Shown one piece after another: positions 1 through 9,984 of a stretch of DNA of 64,000 nt. Position 1 is the stretch's first letter, and every line of letters starts with the position of its first letter. Below the pieces are notes generated by a model that ran no database searches, was not told where the DNA came from, and saw only the letters and a program-made list of their open reading frames with translations. The translations under genes were made by a program, and so were the position numbers. This DNA is from Acinetobacter sp. Ac_5812 (GTDB lineage Bacteria > Pseudomonadota > Gammaproteobacteria > Pseudomonadales > Moraxellaceae): positions 62,001 to 126,000 of the forward strand of contig NZ_LXUK01000009.1 of the NCBI RefSeq assembly GCF_013072695.1. Direction: 5' to 3'.

Positions 1-2
1 TT

Positions 3-449
3 GGGCAATCTGCGCCAGACTTTAAACTGCAAGATCAAACTGGCAAATGGCACACCTTAAATCAATATAAAGGCAAATGGGTGGTGCTATATTTTTATCC
101 TAAAGACAATACTGCAGGTTGTACTCAAGAAGCCAATCAATTTAAATCACTGTATCCACAATTTACCAAATCAAATGCTGTGGTACTGGGTGTCAGTCTG
201 GATGATGTCGCATCACATCAAAAATTCTCAGAAAAACTTGGCTTACCGTTCCCAATTCTTGCTGATGATCAGGGCGAACTGGCCACTAAATTTGGTATTG
301 TTCGAAACTTGGGTATTACTAAAATTGCCAAACGCGAGAGTTTTTTGATTAACCCTCAAGGCGCGGTGATGTATCACTACACCAGCGTGAATACTCAAAC
401 TCATGCAGATCAAGTGTTGAAAGATCTAAAAACCTTACAAAGTAAATAA
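3..449 (+). CDS. Peroxiredoxin (AhpC/TSA, Bcp/PrxQ-like), 5' end outside window
   Basis: Thiol peroxidase that reduces hydrogen peroxide or organic hydroperoxides through a peroxidatic cysteine. The frame is open from base 3, so the start lies upstream and about 148 codons are visible. The first visible residues (SAPDFKLQDQTGK) are the usual peroxiredoxin opening. The active-site block is FYPKDNTAGCTQE, with the peroxidatic Cys in AGCT and the family Arg in KRESFLI. Typical PrxQ/Bcp proteins have a second Cys five residues later (T-E-A-C); here the matching stretch reads T-Q-E-A-N, so that resolving Cys is missing. No other Cys is visible, suggesting a 1-Cys mechanism or a partner thiol. The stop is followed by about 78 bp before the convergent benM end. 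Confidence 0.85.
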   Translation, partial: GQSAPDFKLQDQTGKWHTLNQYKGKWVVLYFYPKDNTAGCTQEANQFKSLYPQFTKSNAVVLGVSLDDVASHQKFSEKLGLPFPILADDQGELATKFGIVRNLGITKIAKRESFLINPQGAVMYHYTSVNTQTHADQVLKDLKTLQSK

Positions 450-527
450 TCGCTTTGAAGATTTTGAATCAGCTTATTGATTGCTTTTATGCCTAGCTAT
501 TTGAAGTCTAGGCATTTTTATACGCGT

Positions 528-1487
528 TTAAAAATCAATGCCATTGGAATCATCAATTGGATTCTGATCCAGTGTAAATACGGTCCGTTGATACGGAATG
601 CCTTCCAGATCATAGACCTGATAAACACAATCAAATAACAGCTGTAGGTCTTCACTACGATCCATTGCCCGTGCCGTCAGAAAAATTGGGCTAACCGCAC
701 CATTGTCCAGAATCGGAATGTAATTTAAATGTGGAAAACGAATGGTATCTGCACTGGCAGGAATCACACATAAACCTTCACCTGCTGCCACCAACCCTAA
801 GGCCAGTTGAATTTCACGCACTTCATGCATATTTTTTGGCACGAGACTATGCTCGGCAAAAATATTCAGCAGTTGAGTCGAAAAATTCGGTTTCGGTGAA
901 GTCGGATACATAAACATCTTTTCATCAATCAGATCTGCCAGATAAACCCCTTCTGTCCGCTGTGCAATCGGATGGCTGGTATGCGCCGCTACAACCAATC
1001 GCTCCTTCCGCAATAAAATCCGTCTGACCGCTGGATCACTAATCCGCAAACGTCCAAAGCCCACATCAATGCGTCCTTCTTTTAAGGCTTGTAGTTGTTC
1101 TGTGGTACTCATTTCAACCAGTTGAATATTGAGATGTGGCTGCTGCTGCCTGAATAAATAAATGATCCGTGGCAATAGACCATAAAGCAGCGACCCGACA
1201 AAACCAATGGTGACACTGCGTTCAATCAGTCCAATCCGTTTCGCCATACTCTTGATTTCTTCAGAATTAGACAAAAGTTTAATCGCGTGCTGATAAAAGA
1301 AATGCCCTGCGGGTGTGGTTTGTAACGGTCGACTTCCTCGCTCAAACAATTGAATTCCTAGCTCGCCTTCCAAATTTTGAATCTGCCGACTCAAAGGGGG
1401 TTGAGCAATAAATAGTTTTTCTGCGGCCTTGGTAAAGCTCTGTTCTTCAACAACCGCAACAAAATACCGTAAATGACGTAATTCCAT
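528..1487 (-). CDS. benM: LysR-type regulator BenM of benzoate degradation
   Basis: Transcriptional activator of the divergent benABCDE operon; in A. baylyi BenM responds jointly to benzoate and cis,cis-muconate. 319 residues: N-terminal winged helix (residues 1-60, opening MELRHLRYFVAVVEEQSFTK), linker helix, and a periplasmic-binding-protein-like effector domain. Primary-site residues known from BenM are present (S99, T128, R146). The residues of BenM's second, benzoate site also appear kept: R160 and a Tyr at 292, matching BenM Y293 after a one-residue gap. That favours BenM over its paralogue CatM. The protein runs about 15 residues past the usual C-terminus, ending in an acidic tail. The ATG lies 238 bp from benA, with operator-like sites between them. 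Confidence 0.88.
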   Translation of the reverse strand: MELRHLRYFVAVVEEQSFTKAAEKLFIAQPPLSRQIQNLEGELGIQLFERGSRPLQTTPAGHFFYQHAIKLLSNSEEIKSMAKRIGLIERSVTIGFVGSLLYGLLPRIIYLFRQQQPHLNIQLVEMSTTEQLQALKEGRIDVGFGRLRISDPAVRRILLRKERLVVAAHTSHPIAQRTEGVYLADLIDEKMFMYPTSPKPNFSTQLLNIFAEHSLVPKNMHEVREIQLALGLVAAGEGLCVIPASADTIRFPHLNYIPILDNGAVSPIFLTARAMDRSEDLQLLFDCVYQVYDLEGIPYQRTVFTLDQNPIDDSNGIDF

Positions 1488-1496
1488 GAGGTTTCC

Positions 1497-1511
1497 ATAC
1501 CTTTAAGATAT
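1497..1511. promoter_or_regulatory. BenM operator-like site, benM-proximal
   Basis: ATAC-N7-ATAT, close to the ATAC-N7-GTAT consensus for BenM/CatM. It lies 10 bp upstream of the benM start codon, where binding would be expected to repress benM. Spacer CTTTAAG. One base departs from the consensus; inferred from sequence only. Confidence 0.5.
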
Positions 1512-1548
1512 ATAAAAATATAAATTCAGTCTTAGACACAGTTTACTC

Positions 1549-1563
1549 ATTCTTTTAAGGTAT
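1549..1563. promoter_or_regulatory. BenM operator-like site in the benM-benA intergenic region
   Basis: ATTC-N7-GTAT with spacer TTTTAAG, the second near-consensus BenM/CatM box in this gap. Its spacer nearly repeats that of the site at 1497-1511. It lies 162 bp upstream of the benA start. The two half-site boxes and their position between divergent benM and benA support regulator binding; no footprint can be seen from sequence. Confidence 0.55.
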
Positions 1564-1664
1564 AGACAAGAGATAAACCGATGAAGTTATGAATCGCTTC
1601 CGCTAGATTCCAGCTGCCCATATTCATCCTTATCGGTTCAAGCCATCACACAACATATTAGGAT

Positions 1665-1691
1665 ATCGAGACGCTTTAAGCGTAACTCGAT
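1665..1691 (+). promoter_or_regulatory. Hairpin in the benA 5' leader
   Basis: ATCGAG (1665-1670) pairs with CTCGAT (1686-1691), and ACGC/GCGT pairs inside around a TTTAA loop; AA at 1684-1685 is a bulge. It ends 34 nt before the benA ATG and has no T-run, so it is not a simple terminator. It could be a DNA operator or an RNA stability/attenuation element. Confidence 0.4.
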
Positions 1692-1725
1692 GACTTCCAC
1701 AGATTTGGAAAGTCGGAGAACGGAC

Positions 1726-3108
1726 ATGCCACGTATTCCTGTAATCAATACCAGCCATCTTGACCGCATTGATGAATTACTGGTCGATAATATCGACACG
1801 GGTGAATTTAAACTGCATCGCTCAGTGTTTACCGATCAAGCTTTATTCGACCTCGAAATGAAATATATTTTCGAAGGCAATTGGGTTTATTTGGCCCACG
1901 AAAGTCAAATTCCCAATAATAATGATTTCTATACCACCCATATCGGACGTCAACCCATCATCATCGCCCGCAATCGTAATGGCGAATTGAATGCCATGAT
2001 CAATGCCTGCTCCCATCGCGGTGCCCAACTCTGCCGCCATAAACGCGGTAACAAAGCCACCTATACCTGCCCTTTCCACGGTTGGACCTTTAACAACTCA
2101 GGCAAACTCCTCAAAGTTAAAGACCCAAGTGAAGCAGGTTATTCAGATTGCTTTAACCAAGACGGTTCACATGACCTGAAAAAAGTCGCACGTTTTGAAA
2201 ACTACAAAGGTTTCTTGTTCGGCAGCCTCAATCCAGATGTACCTTCGCTTGAAGAATTCTTGGGTGAAACCAGCAAAATCATCGACATGATTGTCGATCA
2301 ATCCGAACATGGTTTAGAAGTTCTACGCGGCACATCATCCTATACCTATGAAGGGAATTGGAAACTCACCGCTGAAAATGGTGCCGATGGTTACCACGTT
2401 TCAGCAGTGCATTGGAACTATGCCGCAACCACTCAACACCGTAAAGAGACTCAAGCTGCCGATAATATTCGTGCCATGAGTGCTGGGTCTTGGGGTAAGC
2501 AAGGCGGCGGTTCTTATGGTTTTGAAAATGGTCATATGCTGCTGTGGACGCAATGGGCCAATCCTGAAGATCGTCCGAACTTTCCGAAGGCAGACGAATA
2601 TACCGAGAAATACGGCGCAGCCATGTCGAAATGGATGATCGAACGCTCGCGTAATCTCTGCCTCTATCCAAACGTCTATTTGATGGATCAATTCGGTTCA
2701 CAAATTCGGGTGTTACGTCCGATTTCGGTCGATCGTACTGAAGTGACGATTTATTGTATTGCGCCGAAAGGTGAAGCCCCTGAAGCACGTGCGCGTCGTA
2801 TACGTCAATATGAAGATTTCTTTAATGCTTCTGGTATGGCCACACCCGATGATCTGGAAGAATTCCGTGCCTGTCAGGCCGGTTATGCAGGCATTGCACT
2901 GGAATGGAATGACATGTGCCGTGGTTCCAAGCACTGGATTTATGGCCCTGATGATGCTGCCAATGAAATTGGACTTAAACCGATGTTAAGCGGAATTAAA
3001 ACCGAAGATGAAGGCCTCTATCTGGCACAACATCAATATTGGTTGCAGACCATCAAACACGCCATTGTCGCTGAGAAGCAAATCGCGGCTCAAGGAGAAA
3101 ACGCATGA
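1726..3108 (+). CDS. benA: Benzoate 1,2-dioxygenase, large (alpha) subunit
   Basis: Oxygenase alpha subunit of the ring-hydroxylating dioxygenase that converts benzoate to its 1,2-cis-dihydrodiol carboxylate. It carries a Rieske 2Fe-2S motif C-x-H...C-x2-H (C95, H97, C115, H118) and a mononuclear iron site in [12 protein letters not shown] (H224, H229), then the C-terminal catalytic domain. I start it at the ATG at 1726, not the in-frame ATG at 1690: GGAG at 1714-1717 is well placed and the protein then begins [15 protein letters not shown], as in ADP1 BenA (about 460 residues). It overlaps benB by 4 bp. The A. baylyi-like sequence favours benzoate over anthranilate (antA) or toluate. Confidence 0.93.
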   Translation: MPRIPVINTSHLDRIDELLVDNIDTGEFKLHRSVFTDQALFDLEMKYIFEGNWVYLAHESQIPNNNDFYTTHIGRQPIIIARNRNGELNAMINACSHRGAQLCRHKRGNKATYTCPFHGWTFNNSGKLLKVKDPSEAGYSDCFNQDGSHDLKKVARFENYKGFLFGSLNPDVPSLEEFLGETSKIIDMIVDQSEHGLEVLRGTSSYTYEGNWKLTAENGADGYHVSAVHWNYAATTQHRKETQAADNIRAMSAGSWGKQGGGSYGFENGHMLLWTQWANPEDRPNFPKADEYTEKYGAAMSKWMIERSRNLCLYPNVYLMDQFGSQIRVLRPISVDRTEVTIYCIAPKGEAPEARARRIRQYEDFFNASGMATPDDLEEFRACQAGYAGIALEWNDMCRGSKHWIYGPDDAANEIGLKPMLSGIKTEDEGLYLAQHQYWLQTIKHAIVAEKQIAAQGENA

Positions 3109-3605
3109 GTATTCAAGACAAAACCAGCTTGGAAAATATTGCCCAGTTTCTTTACCGTGAAGCACGCTTTTTAGATGATGAACAATGGGACGATTGGCTC
3201 AATTGTTATGCCCCTGAAGCCAGTTTCTGGATGCCTGCGTGGGATGACAATGATCAACTCACTGAAGATCCACAAGCTGAAATTTCACTGATTTATTACC
3301 CTGATCGCCAAGGCTTGGAAGACCGTGTGTTCCGTATCAAGACCGAACGTTCTTCTGCCACCATGCCCGATACCCGCACTTGCCACAATATTGCCAATGT
3401 CGAAATCGTAGCGCGCGACGGAAATAAACTCACGGTTCGCTTTAACTGGAATACCTTGAGCTTTCGCTATAAAACCACCTATAGCTACTTTGGCATGTCA
3501 CGCTATGTGATTGATTGTTCTGGTGATGAACCCAAAATCCTAAGCAAATATGTGGTGCTTAAAAATGATTACATCAATCAAGTGATTGATATTTACCACC
3601 TTTAA
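3105..3605 (+). CDS. benB: Benzoate 1,2-dioxygenase, small (beta) subunit
   Basis: Structural beta subunit of the benzoate dioxygenase hexamer, 166 residues, of the NTF2-like ring-hydroxylating beta family. Typical family segments are visible: the N-terminal [18 protein letters not shown], the central [19 protein letters not shown] and the C-terminal [20 protein letters not shown]. Its ATG overlaps the benA stop (ATGA), giving translational coupling that suits equal subunit amounts. A 72-nt gap with a hairpin follows before benC. Confidence 0.93.
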   Translation: MSIQDKTSLENIAQFLYREARFLDDEQWDDWLNCYAPEASFWMPAWDDNDQLTEDPQAEISLIYYPDRQGLEDRVFRIKTERSSATMPDTRTCHNIANVEIVARDGNKLTVRFNWNTLSFRYKTTYSYFGMSRYVIDCSGDEPKILSKYVVLKNDYINQVIDIYHL

Positions 3606-3615
3606 AAATAGGTCT

Positions 3616-4694
<1,079 letters not shown>

Positions 4695-4715
4695 TGGTTA
4701 CTGGAGAATTAACCT

Positions 4716-5501
4716 ATGTCTCAAGCACAAAGATTTAAGCATAAAGTGGTGATTGTCACTGGCAGTGCTCAAGGCATTGGCCGTGGCGTGGCGCTACAAC
4801 TGGCGACCGAAGGTGCACAACTGGTCTTGGCAGATCGTTCTGATTATGTGCAGGATGTGCTGGCTGAAGTAAACGCCTTGGGTGCTGATGCCATCACCAT
4901 CCAAGCCGATTTGGAAAGCTTTGCGGGTGCACAAAGTGTCGTTGCCAAAGCCATTGAACAGTTCGGTCGAGTCGATGTGCTGATCAACAATGTCGGCGGC
5001 GCGATCTGGATGAAACCTTTTCAGGAGTTTTCTGAAGAAGAAATTATCAAGGAAGTGAATCGCTCACTTTTTCCAACTTTATGGTGTTGCCGAGCAGTCT
5101 TGCCTACAATGATTCAACAACAGGCAGGCGTGATCGTCAATGTTTCCTCGATTGCCACTCGCGGCATTAACCGTATTCCCTACTCTGCAGCCAAAGGTGC
5201 CGTCAATGCACTGACGGCATCACTGGCCTTTGAACATGCCAAAGATGGAATTCGCGTCAATGCCATTGCCACAGGTGGAACCGAAGCCCCACCACGCAAA
5301 GTACCACGCAATCACAATCCACTCAGTCAAAATGAAAAAGACTGGATGCAGCAGGTCGTCGATCAAACCATAGACCGCACGTTTATGGGCCGTTATGGCA
5401 ATATTGAGGAACAGGTCAAAGCCATTGTCTTTGTTGCATCCGAGGATGCCTCCTATATCACAGGAAGTGTTATTCCTGTAGGAGGTGGAGATCAGGGTTA
5501 G
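4716..5501 (+). CDS. benD: 1,6-dihydroxycyclohexa-2,4-diene-1-carboxylate dehydrogenase (SDR)
   Basis: Oxidises and decarboxylates the benzoate cis-diol to catechol with NAD+. A classical short-chain dehydrogenase of 261 residues: TGSAQGIG nucleotide motif (15-22), NNVGG (91-95), catalytic Ser in NVSS (144-145), and Y156-x3-K160 in PYSAAK. The C-terminal GSVIPVGGGDQG is usual for BenD. It follows benC by 21 bp with GGAG upstream of the start. The product catechol needs cat genes that are not in this window. Confidence 0.92.
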   Translation: MSQAQRFKHKVVIVTGSAQGIGRGVALQLATEGAQLVLADRSDYVQDVLAEVNALGADAITIQADLESFAGAQSVVAKAIEQFGRVDVLINNVGGAIWMKPFQEFSEEEIIKEVNRSLFPTLWCCRAVLPTMIQQQAGVIVNVSSIATRGINRIPYSAAKGAVNALTASLAFEHAKDGIRVNAIATGGTEAPPRKVPRNHNPLSQNEKDWMQQVVDQTIDRTFMGRYGNIEEQVKAIVFVASEDASYITGSVIPVGGGDQG

Positions 5502-5557
5502 CCCTGATCTTTTGCATTTCAGATAAAGTACAGGATGTGCATGGAGGCCATCAGCGA

Positions 5558-6751
5558 ATGACAACATTATTCAAAACATTAAAACAAGATTGGTCCATTT
5601 CAGCCACGGTTGCTGGTTTTCTGGCGGTGCTGATTTCCTATTCAGGGCCACTGATTATATTCTTTCAGGCAGCACAACGTGCCCATGTCTCGACAGAGAT
5701 GATGGTGTCATGGATCTGGGGCATTTCCATCGGTGCAGCTGTTGCGGGGATTTATCTCTCGATCAAATACAAAACCCCTGTTATTACCGCATGGTCTGCG
5801 CCAGGGACCGCTTTATTGGTAACACTATTTCCTGATATTTCTCTGAATGAAGCCGTCGCGGCCTATATCACCTCTGCGATTGTGATTTTTCTGATTGGAA
5901 TTACAGGTTGTTTTGACAAACTCCTCAAATGGATTCCTCAGGACGTTGCTGCTGGCATGATGGCAGGTATCCTATTCCAGTTTGGAATCAACCTGTTTAC
6001 CGCCTCGGACAGCATGCCTTTAATTGTATTCAGTATGCTGATTGTGTTTTTGATTGCCAAACGACTGATGCCGCGCTACACCATGATCTGGGTACTGGCA
6101 GCGGGCATTTCACTCAGTTTATTCTTGGGAAAAATGAATCCTGTAGAAGTCAGTTTTCATCTTGCCATTCCACAATGGATCAGCCCCGAATGGACTTGGA
6201 ACTCCACCTTAAATCTGACACTGCCCTTGATTCTGGTCAGTCTGTCGGGTCAGTTTTTACCGGGGATGGCGATCATGAAGTTGAGTGGTTATGACACCCC
6301 TGCCAAACCGATTATTACTGCAACCAGTATTGCCTCTTTAGCGGTGGCCTGTGTCGGCGGTATTACCATCGTGCTCGCATCTATTACGGCGGCGCTATGT
6401 ATGGGCAAAGATGCACATGAACTGAAAGAAAAACGCTATATCGCAGGGATTGCCAATGGGATTTTTTATATTCTTGGCGGACTATTTGCTGGCAGTATTG
6501 TGATGCTGTTTAGCTTATTGCCCAAAGAGCTAGTTGCCGCGTTAGCAGGTTTAGCCTTGCTCGGCGCAATTGCAACCAATATCACTGCTGCCATGCAGAG
6601 TCCTCAACACCGTGATGCTGCACTGATTACCTTTCTGGCGACAGCTTCAGGGATGCATTTTCTTGGATTAAGTTCAGTATTTTGGGGAATCTGTATTGGG
6701 GTGATTGCCCATCTCATTCTCACCCAACGCGCTGCAACACAATCTGCTTAA
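5558..6751 (+). CDS. benE: Benzoate/H+ symporter BenE
   Basis: Inner-membrane benzoate transporter of the BenE family, about 397 residues with some 11-12 hydrophobic segments and the family opening WSISATVAGFLAVLISYSGP. An in-frame GTG at 5537 is possible, but GGAGG at 5543-5547 sits 10 nt before the ATG at 5558, and the protein then starts MTTLFKTLKQDWS. It is the last gene of benABCDE, 56 bp after benD by this start. A second importer, benK, lies downstream, so uptake is redundant. Confidence 0.9.
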   Translation: MTTLFKTLKQDWSISATVAGFLAVLISYSGPLIIFFQAAQRAHVSTEMMVSWIWGISIGAAVAGIYLSIKYKTPVITAWSAPGTALLVTLFPDISLNEAVAAYITSAIVIFLIGITGCFDKLLKWIPQDVAAGMMAGILFQFGINLFTASDSMPLIVFSMLIVFLIAKRLMPRYTMIWVLAAGISLSLFLGKMNPVEVSFHLAIPQWISPEWTWNSTLNLTLPLILVSLSGQFLPGMAIMKLSGYDTPAKPIITATSIASLAVACVGGITIVLASITAALCMGKDAHELKEKRYIAGIANGIFYILGGLFAGSIVMLFSLLPKELVAALAGLALLGAIATNITAAMQSPQHRDAALITFLATASGMHFLGLSSVFWGICIGVIAHLILTQRAATQSA

Positions 6752-6780
6752 GAAAAAGAAAACAACTCCTCCGACTCTCC

Positions 6781-6853
6781 GCCTTGCTGTCATATCAAAG
6801 CCGACTTTAGTCACATCAAGTTGTGTTTTTAAAAAGTCAGCAAGGCAATTTTT
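6781..6853 (+). terminator. Possible terminator after benE (long hairpin)
   Basis: GCCTTGCTG (6781-6789) is exactly complementary to CAGCAAGGC (6838-6846), and an inner GACTTT/AAAGTC pair extends the fold. A TTTTT run follows at 6849-6853. The loop is long for a simple intrinsic terminator, so this is a moderate call. Confidence 0.4.
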
Positions 6854-7126
6854 AAACCTCACTTTAAAATATAAAATTATGAGGTCCAGTTAGATACTTA
6901 AAATCAATCCAACATCAATTAAACCAATTGGTAAAATAAAAAAATACATCCAAATTAAAAACATCCCTCCTATTTAAAAATGATTTTATCGTTTAAAAAA
7001 AACACATTTACGCAGCATAAAATCAGCAAAATTCTCACCATTTAATATTTAATGCAAATTCTACAAACCAAATTAAATAATAAAATAAAAATATAAATTT
7101 CAATAGATTAACCAAATAAAATCACA

Positions 7127-7141
7127 ATACTTTAAAGACAT
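7127..7141. promoter_or_regulatory. Possible BenM site upstream of benK
   Basis: ATAC-N7-ACAT with spacer TTTAAAG, resembling the two boxes upstream of benA. It lies 93 bp before the benK ATG. The second half-site is poor, so it is a candidate only. Confidence 0.3.
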
Positions 7142-7233
7142 AAAGATATATCAATTAGGTTTTTGACTCTGATCCAATAACAAAATAGCTTAATAAAAAA
7201 TAACTCAGTACTTCACAAATTGGAGGTGAAGCA

Positions 7234-8592
7234 ATGGATACAAACAAGGTCAATATTAATGACATAATTGATAAAGCGTGTTTTACCGCTTTTCATTGGA
7301 AAGTTTTAATCTGGTGTCTCATCATTATTATTTTCGATGGTTATGATCTGGTGATTTATGGCGTAGCATTGCCCTTATTGATGCAACAATGGTCGCTCAC
7401 TGCTGTACAAGCGGGATTGCTTGCCAGCGCAGCCTTATTCGGGATGATGTTTGGCGCCATGATTTTTGGCACGCTCTCAGACAAACTGGGCCGTAAAAAA
7501 ACCATTCTGATCTGTGTCACTTTATTTAGTGGATTTACCTTCTTAGGAGCATTTGCGAAAAGTCCAACTGAATTTGCAATTTTACGTTTTATCGCGGGGC
7601 TTGGCATTGGTGGGGTGATGCCAAATGTGGTTGCACTCATGACCGAATATGCCCCGAAGAAAATCCGCAGCACTTTGGTTGCATTGATGTTTAGTGGCTA
7701 TGCCATAGGCGGAATGAGCTCTGCCTTACTGGGTGCATGGTTAGTCAAAGACATGGGCTGGCAAATCATGTTTTTAATTGCAGGCATTCCATTATTACTT
7801 CTTCCACTGATCTGGAAATTTCTACCTGAATCTCTGGCATTTTTAGTGAAATCGAATCATCACGATCAAGCCCAGATGATTGTCACTAAAATCGCACCTG
7901 AAACTGAATTAACCAGCAATACTCAACTGATTCTAAATGAAAGTACCAGCACCGAAGCGCCTGTGCGTGCACTGTTTCAGCAAGGTCGTAGTTTTAGTAC
8001 CTTCATGTTCTGGATTGCCTTCTTTATGTGCTTATTGATGGTCTATGCGCTAGGCAGTTGGTTACCTAAACTCATGCTACAAGCAGGTTACTCTTTAGGT
8101 GCCAGTATGTTGTTCCTATTTGCACTGAATATTGGAGGCATGGTCGGCGCAATTGGCGGTGGTGCACTGGCTGATAAATTCCACTTAAAACCCGTGATTA
8201 CCAGCATGTTTGTGATTGGTGCAGCCGCCCTGATTCTGCTGGGTTTTAATAGCCCCCAATTCATTTTATATAGCCTGATTGCCATCGCAGGGGCAGCAAC
8301 CATTGGCTCACAGATTCTGCTCTATACCTTTGTGGCGCAATTCTATCCAACCGCAGTACGTTCAACTGGGATGGGATGGGCTTCGGGTATTGGGCGAATT
8401 GGCGCTATCATCGGCCCTGTCCTAACAGGTGCTTTGCTCACCTTTGAACTGCCTCACCAAATGAATTTTCTCGCAATTGCCATCCCTGGCATTATCGCGG
8501 CGCTTGCCATCTTTATGGTCAATTTAAAAGTTTCAGTTGCAGCCCAAACAGCTCCAAACTTTAACCCACAAACTTCGCTCACTCAGCAATAA
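7234..8592 (+). CDS. benK: Benzoate MFS transporter BenK (AAHS family)
   Basis: Inner-membrane aromatic acid/H+ symporter. 452 residues, 12 predicted helices in two halves. AAHS hallmarks are present: the acidic first-helix motif FDGYDLVIYG, the loop 2-3 motif GTLSDKLGRKK, and a loop 8-9 motif GALADKFHLKP. GGAGG lies 8 nt before the ATG. It follows benE by 482 bp, with its own promoter expected there, and is followed by benP after 45 bp, so benK-benP form a second transcription unit handling uptake across both membranes. Confidence 0.88.
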   Translation: MDTNKVNINDIIDKACFTAFHWKVLIWCLIIIIFDGYDLVIYGVALPLLMQQWSLTAVQAGLLASAALFGMMFGAMIFGTLSDKLGRKKTILICVTLFSGFTFLGAFAKSPTEFAILRFIAGLGIGGVMPNVVALMTEYAPKKIRSTLVALMFSGYAIGGMSSALLGAWLVKDMGWQIMFLIAGIPLLLLPLIWKFLPESLAFLVKSNHHDQAQMIVTKIAPETELTSNTQLILNESTSTEAPVRALFQQGRSFSTFMFWIAFFMCLLMVYALGSWLPKLMLQAGYSLGASMLFLFALNIGGMVGAIGGGALADKFHLKPVITSMFVIGAAALILLGFNSPQFILYSLIAIAGAATIGSQILLYTFVAQFYPTAVRSTGMGWASGIGRIGAIIGPVLTGALLTFELPHQMNFLAIAIPGIIAALAIFMVNLKVSVAAQTAPNFNPQTSLTQQ

Positions 8593-8598
8593 CAATAA

Positions 8599-8619
8599 GT
8601 GCGCCGAGGATTGGCGCAC
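8599..8619 (+). other. benK-benP intercistronic hairpin
   Basis: GTGCGCC (8599-8605) and GGCGCAC (8613-8619) form a perfect 7-bp GC-rich stem with a 7-nt loop. No T-run follows. It lies in the 45-bp gap between benK and benP and may set their relative mRNA levels. Confidence 0.45.
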
Positions 8620-8637
8620 TGACTTCGGATATGGATT

Positions 8638-9906
8638 ATGAAATTATTACAGCGCTTTTGCCCTACGCGTTTAACAGTTGCAAGCCTATTGGCAATGAGT
8701 GGCTTGTCTAGCCCGGTTGTTTTCGCTGCTGAAACAGCCCAGCCAGCTCAAGATGAATGGAAATTTACCCTCAAAAATGCCTATATCAACCGCGACTATG
8801 ACAACCCGAGCCTTAAAAATACAGGCAGCTGGTCTCAAGCGGCATCTTTATTTTACAAATCAAATATGCGGGATACCCCACTACAAATCGCAGATAAACC
8901 GATCACCATTGGTGCGGATGCTTCAGTGCAATATGCGGTACGTTTGAGTCAAGATAAGCATGTGGCGGATACTGTGTTGCCATTCGACACCCAAACACAA
9001 TCGCAAGCCTCTGACTATTTAAAATATGGTGCGACCTTAAAACTGGGCTATGACAAAACACTGCTCAGTGTCGGTGAACTCTGGCTGGATCTTCCTGTGA
9101 CGGCGGTAGATGCCAGTCGCCAGTTGTTGGCATCCTATTGGGGCACCAACTTAAAGTCACAACTTTCTGATCAGCTCTATGCCGAAATAGGCCGAGTGAC
9201 CAAAGTGTCACCGCGTAATGAAGAAGATTTTAAGAAATTTTCTTTTACTGCCAATGGCAAAACCGTTTACTCAGATGGTTTAAATTATCTGGATCTGCGT
9301 TATCAACTGACGCCATCATTGAAGGCCGAATACTACTTCGGCAATTTAGAAGACCTCTACAACAAACACTATGTTGGGTTAGAGCATACATGGAAACAAC
9401 CGAACTTATCATTGAATTCCAAGTTTAAGTATTTCAATGCCAAGAATGATGGCAGTAACTTTGATATTGATGCGCAAAATATTGGAATACTGGAAATGCT
9501 GAAAGTGAATAATCAGTCTTTTGGTTTGGGCTATCAGCAGATTATCGGGGAGTCTGCTTATCCCTTACCTGATGGTTTCCTGCCTGAAACTTATTTTATC
9601 AACTGGAATGCCACAGGCTTCTTTAAAAAGAATGAAAAGTCTTACCACCTAATGTATGGCTATGATTTTAAGGACTATGTACCTGGGCTAAATGCGATGG
9701 TGAAATATGTCTATGGTCATGATTTTAAGGCCGCCAATGGCGATAAAAACCATGAAACTGAGTCCAATATTATTCTGAACTATGCTTTTCAGCAGCCTTA
9801 TCTCAAAGGTTTTGCCCTGCAATACATCCGCATTGACTATGATGTGAAACATGGTAATGACTTTGGTGAAGACCGCTTATTTGTCAACTACAGTAAAAAA
9901 TTCTAA
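8638..9906 (+). CDS. benP: OprD-family outer-membrane porin BenP
   Basis: Outer-membrane channel expected to admit benzoate to the periplasm. 422 residues: signal peptide ending near residue 30 (SSPVVFA-AE), then an 18-strand-type barrel sequence with alternating aromatic residues and a terminal strand ending RLFVNYSKKF, with the C-terminal Phe usual for outer-membrane barrels. OprD-family features include KNAYINRDYD near the mature N-terminus. The position directly after benK supports the assignment. A strong bidirectional terminator follows. Confidence 0.85.
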   Translation: MKLLQRFCPTRLTVASLLAMSGLSSPVVFAAETAQPAQDEWKFTLKNAYINRDYDNPSLKNTGSWSQAASLFYKSNMRDTPLQIADKPITIGADASVQYAVRLSQDKHVADTVLPFDTQTQSQASDYLKYGATLKLGYDKTLLSVGELWLDLPVTAVDASRQLLASYWGTNLKSQLSDQLYAEIGRVTKVSPRNEEDFKKFSFTANGKTVYSDGLNYLDLRYQLTPSLKAEYYFGNLEDLYNKHYVGLEHTWKQPNLSLNSKFKYFNAKNDGSNFDIDAQNIGILEMLKVNNQSFGLGYQQIIGESAYPLPDGFLPETYFINWNATGFFKKNEKSYHLMYGYDFKDYVPGLNAMVKYVYGHDFKAANGDKNHETESNIILNYAFQQPYLKGFALQYIRIDYDVKHGNDFGEDRLFVNYSKKF

Positions 9907-9923
9907 GTCTTATATTAATTTCT

Positions 9924-9962
9924 CAAAAAAAAAGAGAACTTCATTTGAAGTTCTCTTTTTTC
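9924..9962. terminator. Bidirectional terminator between benP and bfr
   Basis: Perfect 13-bp stem AAAGAGAACTTCA (9931-9943) / TGAAGTTCTCTTT (9946-9958), preceded by an A-run and followed by a T-run, so it works for both convergent genes. Confidence 0.85.
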
Positions 9963-9984
9963 ATCATGAATCCAGTCTGATCAC

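Larger units (their letters stand above)
6752..7233 (+). other. benE-benK intergenic region (482 bp), very AT-rich
   Basis: No credible gene; the short ORFs here lack start signals and coding character. It holds a long inverted repeat (6781-6853) and a BenM-like box (7127-7141). GGAGG at 7221-7225 is the benK ribosome binding site. The promoter of benK is expected here. Confidence 0.6.

Noticed and set aside
2366..2934. Minus-strand ORFs inside benA
   Set aside because: benA is unambiguous here and the antisense ORFs overlap each other with no family features.
6674..6893. Short ORFs on both strands after benE
   Set aside because: They lie within the benE end and the long inverted repeat, with no SD or coding character.
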